Source: Chloroflexota bacterium
GTDB taxonomy: Bacteria; Chloroflexota; Dehalococcoidia; DSTF01; JACRBR01
NCBI GenBank assembly: GCA_025355835.1
Contig: JANXYW010000209.1
Span: 1-8,831, forward strand
Direction of reading: 5' to 3'
Length of the DNA: 8,831 bases
The notes beneath the pieces were generated by a model, which saw nothing but the letters and a program-made list of their open reading frames with translations, ran no database searches and was not told the DNA's origin. This document shows, piece after piece, positions 5,471 to 8,831 of this stretch (within the stretch, counting starts at the first letter, position 1; each line of letters opens with the position of its first letter). The position numbers and the translations under genes are program-made.

Positions 5471-5911
5471 ATGGACAACGCGTCCAACTGGGAATTCGCA
5501 GCATCGATCGCCGCCGTGTGCATCGGACTCGGCGGGCTGCTGTTGTTCACGCTGATCGGCACGATCGGCGGCTGGCGTGTGTTCATGCGCGCCTCGCAAG
5601 CGGCGAACGAGGCCGCGAAGGCGTCGATCGTCGTGCAGGATCTCGCGCGCCAGCTCGCGCTTCGCGAAGCGTCGCAGCCTGGGCTCGCGGATCTGACACA
5701 GGCCGCCAACCAGCTATCGGGACTGCGCGCGCAAGCCGATGCTCTCTTGGAGCAACAGACGCGCCTGCAGGCGGCCGTCCGCAACCTCGTCGAAGCGGGT
5801 GTGTTGCGCGGCGAAGGCGCGACGGACATCAAGCAATTGGAGAGCGCGGTCAACCGGCTCGAAGAACACATGGTCCGCATCATGGCCAATCTGGGCCAAC
5901 GGCAAACGTAG
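5471..5911 (+). CDS. small single-pass membrane protein with coiled-coil tail
   Basis: I do not recognise the family. The 146-residue protein has one strong membrane helix at about residues 8-34 (AASIAAVCIGLGGLLLFTLIG and following), then a basic WRVFMRAS. Residues 42-108 and 117-141 are rich in Ala, Gln, Leu and Glu with heptad-like spacing (QLSGLRAQADALLEQQ; LESAVNRLEEHMVRIM) and should form coiled coils, broken by a glycine-containing turn (110-118). By the positive-inside rule the long C-terminal part is cytoplasmic. It is 14 nt upstream of the GAF/degenerate-GGDEF gene, so the two are almost surely co-transcribed, and it may anchor or oligomerise that protein at the membrane. This role is inference. 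Confidence 0.75.
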   Translation: MDNASNWEFAASIAAVCIGLGGLLLFTLIGTIGGWRVFMRASQAANEAAKASIVVQDLARQLALREASQPGLADLTQAANQLSGLRAQADALLEQQTRLQAAVRNLVEAGVLRGEGATDIKQLESAVNRLEEHMVRIMANLGQRQT

Positions 5912-5912
5912 C

Positions 5913-5919
5913 AAGGACG
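5913..5919 (+). promoter_or_regulatory. ribosome binding site deciding the start at 5926
   Basis: AAGGACG starts 2 nt after the upstream stop codon and ends 6 nt before ATG 5926. The frame is open back to 5221, but that overlaps the upstream gene in another phase. Confidence 0.7.
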
Positions 5920-5925
5920 AGACTC

Positions 5926-6969
5926 ATGCCCCGCAAACCCGCACAGCAGCCAACCTACAAGGATCCCGTTTCCATGATGATGGCCATGCTTCTCCCAATC
6001 CACTCGGCCGCCACGCTGGACTGGCTCGTCGACGCGACGACAACCGCAGCTGAGCGCACTGTCAACGCCACGTTCACGTTCGTCTACGTCGAAGAGCAGG
6101 ACGGCCGCCTCGAGCGCCGCCAGCCTGCATCGGATCTGCGCCGCCGCTCGCAGCAGCGCGCCATCGATGCGTTCGGCCGCGTGGCGCTTGCGTCGAAGCT
6201 CGATCCGCGCGAAGCGCCCGCTATCGCCGAGGCGCTCGACACCGGCAAGCACATCACCGCGCCCGCGAGCGAGATCTTTCGCGGCCTCATCGGCGAGTCG
6301 GAAGCGCTCGCAGCGCAGCGCGAGCTAGGCGTCGATACCATTTCGTTTGTGCCGCTGGAGTCCGCGGGCGAGCGCATCGGCGGCATCCTGCTGATGCACG
6401 TCGGCCAGCCCAACGTCGAACACGTCGGCCTGCTCGCCGCCCACGTTTCGTGCGCGACCGTCAATCTGCGCCAGGCGCAGGCCGCGCGCGACTCCGGCGT
6501 CATCGACATCGGCCGGTCCGTATTCGATGCCCGAAAGATCGAAGCCGATCTGCAGCGCGAACTCGCGCGCGCGCAGCGCTACAAGCGCGAAGTCTCGATC
6601 GCCGTCATCGAAGCGACGAATCTCACGCTGTTGCGCGAACGCTTCGGCGCATTCCTGACCGACCGCCTGCTCCAGCGCCTCGGCGAAGCGCTTGCCCAGA
6701 ACGCCCGCGACATCGATGTCATCGGCGCATTCAAAGAGAGCGGCTACACGATGATCCTCACCGAAGCCTCGCCGGAAGGCGCGGAGAGCGCCGCGCGCCG
6801 CCTACTCGCGATTGCGAAGGAAGCGGCTGCAGGCGATGGCGACGTGCCCGGTCTGGAACTCCACCTCGCCGCCGGCTGGGCAACGTCTCCCGCTGACGGC
6901 GCGTCGAGCGAAGCGATCTTCGCCGCCGCAGAGCGCCGCATGTACGGGCCACAGTCGCAGGTCGCTTAG
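5926..6969 (+). CDS. GAF + degenerate GGDEF protein with intact I-site, probable c-di-GMP receptor
   Basis: A 347-residue cytosolic protein. Residues about 25-183 form a GAF-like domain (VDTISFVPLESAGERIGGILLMHVG at its end). Residues 198-341 align to a GGDEF domain: VFDARKIEADLQRELARAQR, then QRLGEALAQN, and finally GWATSPADGASSEAIFAAAERRMY, the usual end of the fold. The active-site signature is replaced by KESGY (270-274), and the metal-binding Asp of the I-D-x-D-x-F-K segment is gone (VIEATNLT, 227-234), so diguanylate cyclase activity is not expected. An RxxD motif (Arg261-Asp264) lies exactly five residues before the signature position, which is the c-di-GMP inhibitory site geometry. 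Degenerate GGDEF domains with this site act as c-di-GMP receptors in PelD and PopA; PelD also has GAF plus degenerate GGDEF. No Pel genes are visible, so the output is unknown. It is second in a unit with the membrane coiled-coil gene. Confidence 0.82.
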   Translation: MPRKPAQQPTYKDPVSMMMAMLLPIHSAATLDWLVDATTTAAERTVNATFTFVYVEEQDGRLERRQPASDLRRRSQQRAIDAFGRVALASKLDPREAPAIAEALDTGKHITAPASEIFRGLIGESEALAAQRELGVDTISFVPLESAGERIGGILLMHVGQPNVEHVGLLAAHVSCATVNLRQAQAARDSGVIDIGRSVFDARKIEADLQRELARAQRYKREVSIAVIEATNLTLLRERFGAFLTDRLLQRLGEALAQNARDIDVIGAFKESGYTMILTEASPEGAESAARRLLAIAKEAAAGDGDVPGLELHLAAGWATSPADGASSEAIFAAAERRMYGPQSQVA

Positions 6970-6994
6970 CGGAATCCGACCATGCTCTGTATCC

Positions 6995-7020
6995 ATCGTG
7001 CTGCGTAGCCTCAGCACGAT
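6995..7020 (+). other. 9-bp perfect stem-loop between the GGDEF and cyclase genes
   Basis: ATCGTGCTG (6995-7003) pairs perfectly with CAGCACGAT (7012-7020) around an 8-nt loop. It sits in the 72-bp gap, 25 nt after the upstream stop and 21 nt before the next ATG. Without a T-run it may be a weak terminator, an operator or a processing site. Confidence 0.5.
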
Positions 7021-7029
7021 GCGATCGCG

Positions 7030-7035
7030 CATACT
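7030..7035 (+). promoter_or_regulatory. -10-like box for a leaderless start of the hydrolase-cyclase gene
   Basis: CATACT ends 6 nt before ATG 7042, which has no Shine-Dalgarno sequence. The geometry matches that seen at serA and the 5140 start. No clear -35 is visible, so read-through from upstream remains possible. Confidence 0.3.
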
Positions 7036-7041
7036 CCCGGC

Positions 7042-8373
7042 ATGGAACCGCGTATCCACTATGCGAAGACCTCGGATGGCGTTGGCATCGCGTACACGGT
7101 CACGGGTAGTGGCCCTGCTACCGTCGTTGACATGCCGGCACAGCCGCTCAGCCATCAACTCCTCATGCGCGAGGCCTTTCCAGAGTCGTACGCGGACATG
7201 GGCCGTTGGTTTCGCACGGTAACGTACGACGTGCGCGGGTCGGGCATGTCCGACCGAGGCGGCACGGATTTCTCGCTCGAGGCGATGCTGCGCGACCTGG
7301 ATGCTGTCGTACAGGCCGCCGCACCAGAGTCATTCGCGCTGTCCGCGACGTGGGACAGCGTTCCTGTCGCGATCGCGTACGCGAGCAGGCATCCTGAGCG
7401 CGTTTCTCATCTCGTTTTGGCCGAGGGCTGGATGTCGTTCGCCGACTACGAAGAGGGCGCGGCGTTGGAGATCGAGCGGGCGCTCCGTGAGAAGGACTGG
7501 AAACTCAACTCCGAGACCATGGCCCGCGTCCTCCTGGGCTTTGAAGGCGATGAGGCGGTGCGCTATGCCGAGTTCTTCCGCGCCTGCGTGGACAAAGACA
7601 CATGGAAAGCCTCGCAGGAGGCCATCGAGGCCTATGACGTCAGGCCGTTCGTCGATGCCGTCGAGGCGGAGACACTCGTGATTCATAACCAGCACAATCG
7701 CTGGCTGCCGGTCGATGTCAGCCGCAGGCTGGCGTCGCACATCAGGCGCAGCCAGCTCGTGATCGTTGAGGATGACCTCCACAAAGGGAAGCGATTCTTC
7801 GCGATGTTGCGGGACTTCATGGGGATCGAGCCGGAGCCTGCAGCCGACGTCAGTGCTGGCGCGGGTCCGTCCGTTCGCACCGTGCTCTTCACCGACATCG
7901 TCGGCCACACCGAGATGATGCAGCGCCTCGGCGACGCGAAGGGCCGCGATGTGCTCCGCGAGCACGAGCGCATCACGCGCGATCTGCTGAAACAGCACGG
8001 CGGCGCGGAAGTGAAGACGATGGGCGACGGCTTCATGGCGTCGTTCGGCAGCGTAACCTCGGCGATGGAGTGCGCGATCGCGTTGCAGCGGGCGTTCAAC
8101 GCCCAGAACCTAGAACCTGGAACCGAGAACCTCCACGTCCGCGTCGGGCTGAATGCGGGCGAGCCGATCGAAGAAGATGGCGATCTGTTCGGCGCGACGG
8201 TGATCCTTGCGTCGCGCATTGCGGCGAAGGCTGGTGCTGGCGAGATCCTCGTGCCGGATACAGTGCGAGGGTTGTTGTCAGGGAAGAACTTCCTGTTCGG
8301 CGATCGCGGCGAGTTCGTGCCGAAGGGGTTCGATGAGAGCATGCGGCTGTGGGAAGTGCGGTGGCGGGAGTGA
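7042..8373 (+). CDS. degenerate alpha/beta hydrolase fused to class III adenylate/guanylate cyclase
   Basis: A 443-residue fusion. Residues 1-262 are an alpha/beta hydrolase fold: TYDVRGSGMSDR (61-72) and VPVAIAYASRHPERVSHLVL (107-126) are typical. The nucleophile elbow, normally G-x-S-x-G, reads A102-T-W104-D-S106, so the serine is lost; the usual oxyanion HG is replaced by VDMPAQP. It is probably a sensor or ligand-binding domain. Residues 278-443 form a class III cyclase domain: metal-binding Asp285 (LFTDIVG) and Asp329 (MGDGF), adenine-selecting Lys325 and Asp381, and Arg392 of the transition-state pair. The partner Asn is Ile388 (TVILASRI), a change seen in this bacterial subfamily as I recall. 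ATP to cAMP is the most likely reaction. Fusions of this order occur in actinobacteria and Chloroflexota. A heptamer repeat (8105-8132) encodes a surface loop. It lies 72 bp after the GGDEF gene, same strand. Confidence 0.9.
   Translation: MEPRIHYAKTSDGVGIAYTVTGSGPATVVDMPAQPLSHQLLMREAFPESYADMGRWFRTVTYDVRGSGMSDRGGTDFSLEAMLRDLDAVVQAAAPESFALSATWDSVPVAIAYASRHPERVSHLVLAEGWMSFADYEEGAALEIERALREKDWKLNSETMARVLLGFEGDEAVRYAEFFRACVDKDTWKASQEAIEAYDVRPFVDAVEAETLVIHNQHNRWLPVDVSRRLASHIRRSQLVIVEDDLHKGKRFFAMLRDFMGIEPEPAADVSAGAGPSVRTVLFTDIVGHTEMMQRLGDAKGRDVLREHERITRDLLKQHGGAEVKTMGDGFMASFGSVTSAMECAIALQRAFNAQNLEPGTENLHVRVGLNAGEPIEEDGDLFGATVILASRIAAKAGAGEILVPDTVRGLLSGKNFLFGDRGEFVPKGFDESMRLWEVRWRE
8105..8132 (+). 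repeat. heptanucleotide tandem repeat inside the cyclase gene
   Basis: Four 7-nt units, AGAACCT, AGAACCT, GGAACCG and AGAACCT, encode residues 355-364 (QNLEPGTENL) in a loop just before the conserved VRVGLNAGEP strand. Seven is not a multiple of three, so gain or loss of one unit would shift the frame and remove the last catalytic elements. Confidence 0.7.
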
Positions 8374-8432
8374 CGCTTCGTGCGCCACCGTACGGAGCCT
8401 ACTCGCCGAGCGCAGGCTGCAGCGGTCTATGA

Positions 8433-8551
8433 GAGACGCGAAGCGTGTGGCATAGCCGTCCCCGGCTGTGCGTCCGGCAACGCCGGACCGACGCAGTGCC
8501 CTCCAGTTGCACGAACACAGGCCGCGTGCGCCACACGACGCGGGCTGAATG
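8433..8551. repeat. 119-bp structured direct repeat, copy 1
   Basis: It is identical to copy 2 except for one extra C (8459-8463 region). It is self-complementary at several levels: CGTGTGGC (8444-8451) pairs with GCCACACG (8530-8537) and encloses ATAGCCG/CGGCTGT (8452-8469) and GTCCGGC-AAC-GCCGGAC (8472-8488). The predicted shape is a closed multi-branched structure, like BIME-type extragenic repeats. It ends in the CGCGGGC hairpin. Confidence 0.8.
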
Positions 8552-8557
8552 CCCGCG
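8539..8557. repeat. extragenic hairpin repeat, CGCGGGC family (copy 3)
   Basis: CGCGGGC-TGAAT-GCCCGCG followed by CTCCG, the same as copy 1 through the flank. It overlaps the right end of the 119-bp repeat. Confidence 0.75.
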
Positions 8558-8590
8558 CTCCGACGTGCCACCTTACCGCCAGTATCGGAC

Positions 8591-8708
8591 GAGACGCGAA
8601 GCGTGTGGCATAGCCGTCCCGGCTGTGCGTCCGGCAACGCCGGACCGACGCAGTGCCCTCCAGTTGCACGAACACAGGCCGCGTGCGCCACACGACGCGG
8701 GCTGAATG
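8591..8708. repeat. 118-bp structured direct repeat, copy 2
   Basis: It repeats copy 1 in the same orientation after a 39-bp spacer (8552-8590). Near-identity implies a recent duplication or ongoing gene conversion. It carries the same nested hairpins. Confidence 0.8.
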
Positions 8709-8714
8709 AGCCCG
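8698..8714. repeat. variant hairpin at the end of the second direct repeat
   Basis: CGGGCT-GAATG-AGCCCG keeps a perfect 6-bp stem, although the sequence after GCTGAATG departs from the other copies. The pairing is shifted by one base compared with the CGCGGGC hairpins. Confidence 0.6.
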
Positions 8715-8831
8715 TCTCAAAACTCCGTGTAAGCGAACTGTTCATCCCATCAGCGGATTCCACCGTCCTCGTCAGAGCAAGTTGTTCCCCGACGGCGACG
8801 ATACTCGATGAATACTCTCACTTGTTCTCCC

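Larger units (their letters stand above)
8374..8831. other. 458-bp non-coding region rich in repeats
   Basis: From the cyclase stop codon to the window edge there is no credible gene. It contains two long direct repeats and two hairpins. Open frames here are repeat text read as protein. I see nothing recognisable in 8715-8831. Confidence 0.6.

Noticed and set aside
4241..5599. The open frame of the minus-strand hydrolase extends to 5599 (452 residues).
   Set aside because: The extra 153 residues are low-complexity, Arg/Ala-rich shadow sequence overlapping the 5471 gene and the structured leader; the family start and a -10 box fit ATG 5140.
5221..5925. An in-frame upstream extension of the degenerate GGDEF protein to 582 residues.
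   Set aside because: It overlaps the membrane coiled-coil gene in another phase, is Arg-rich shadow text, and ATG 5926 has a good ribosome binding site.
8151..8166. GGGCTGAATGCGGGCG inside the cyclase gene resembles the hairpin repeat family.
   Set aside because: It encodes the conserved GLNAGE motif of the cyclase domain and lacks the complementary GCCCGCG arm; the resemblance is coincidental.
8433..8708. The 119-bp direct repeats as a CRISPR array.
   Set aside because: Two long, structured repeats with one 39-bp spacer and no cas genes do not fit.
8715..8831. Possible start or end of another gene at the right edge.
   Set aside because: No frame on either strand gives recognisable protein sequence, and the minus-strand frame continues into repeat text.

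Overview
The window is GC-rich bacterial chromosomal DNA with strong third-position G/C bias. Its mix of single-domain sensory proteins, a hydrolase-cyclase fusion, several alpha/beta hydrolases and abundant short hairpin repeats suggests an environmental or metagenomic bacterium. Chloroflexota is my first guess (actinobacterial-like second), but this rests on the style of the genes and repeats, not on a marker gene. No rRNA, tRNA, CRISPR array, transposase or phage gene was seen.

Layout. Positions 1-180 (-) hold the N-terminus of D-3-phosphoglycerate dehydrogenase, cut by the window edge. A DinB-like protein (349-873, +) faces alanine dehydrogenase (1181-2299, -); between their 3' ends lies a 225-bp element with 51-bp inverted arms. 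A stand-alone GAF protein (2574-3206, -) is divergent from an epoxide-hydrolase-like protein (3263-4117, +), with an AT-rich shared promoter region. That enzyme converges on a membrane-anchored serine hydrolase of the Bem46/ABHD13 type (4241-5140, -).

The most interesting part is 5141-8373. A 330-bp intergenic region holds a perfect 14-bp palindrome, a consensus -35 box and a long nested stem-loop. It precedes a two-gene unit: a small single-pass membrane coiled-coil protein (5471-5911), then a GAF + degenerate GGDEF protein (5926-6969). The latter has lost the diguanylate cyclase active site but keeps an RxxD motif exactly five residues before the signature position, as in c-di-GMP receptors such as PelD. 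Directly downstream is a degenerate alpha/beta hydrolase fused to a class III nucleotide cyclase (7042-8373). The segment therefore looks like a nucleotide second-messenger sensing locus: a likely c-di-GMP reader with a membrane partner beside a likely cAMP producer. This joint role is inference from adjacency.

Repeats. One family of hairpins with stem CGCGGGC/GCCCGCG lies 3' of genes at 2433-2451, 4156-4174 and 8539-8557, with a variant at 8698-8714. The last two sit at the ends of two near-identical 119/118-bp direct repeats (8433-8551, 8591-8708). Two heptanucleotide-period tracts occur, one upstream of the DinB gene and one inside the cyclase gene, plus a 9-nt-period tract near 2550. Several genes lack a Shine-Dalgarno sequence and instead have a -10-like hexamer 6-7 nt before ATG, suggesting leaderless transcripts.
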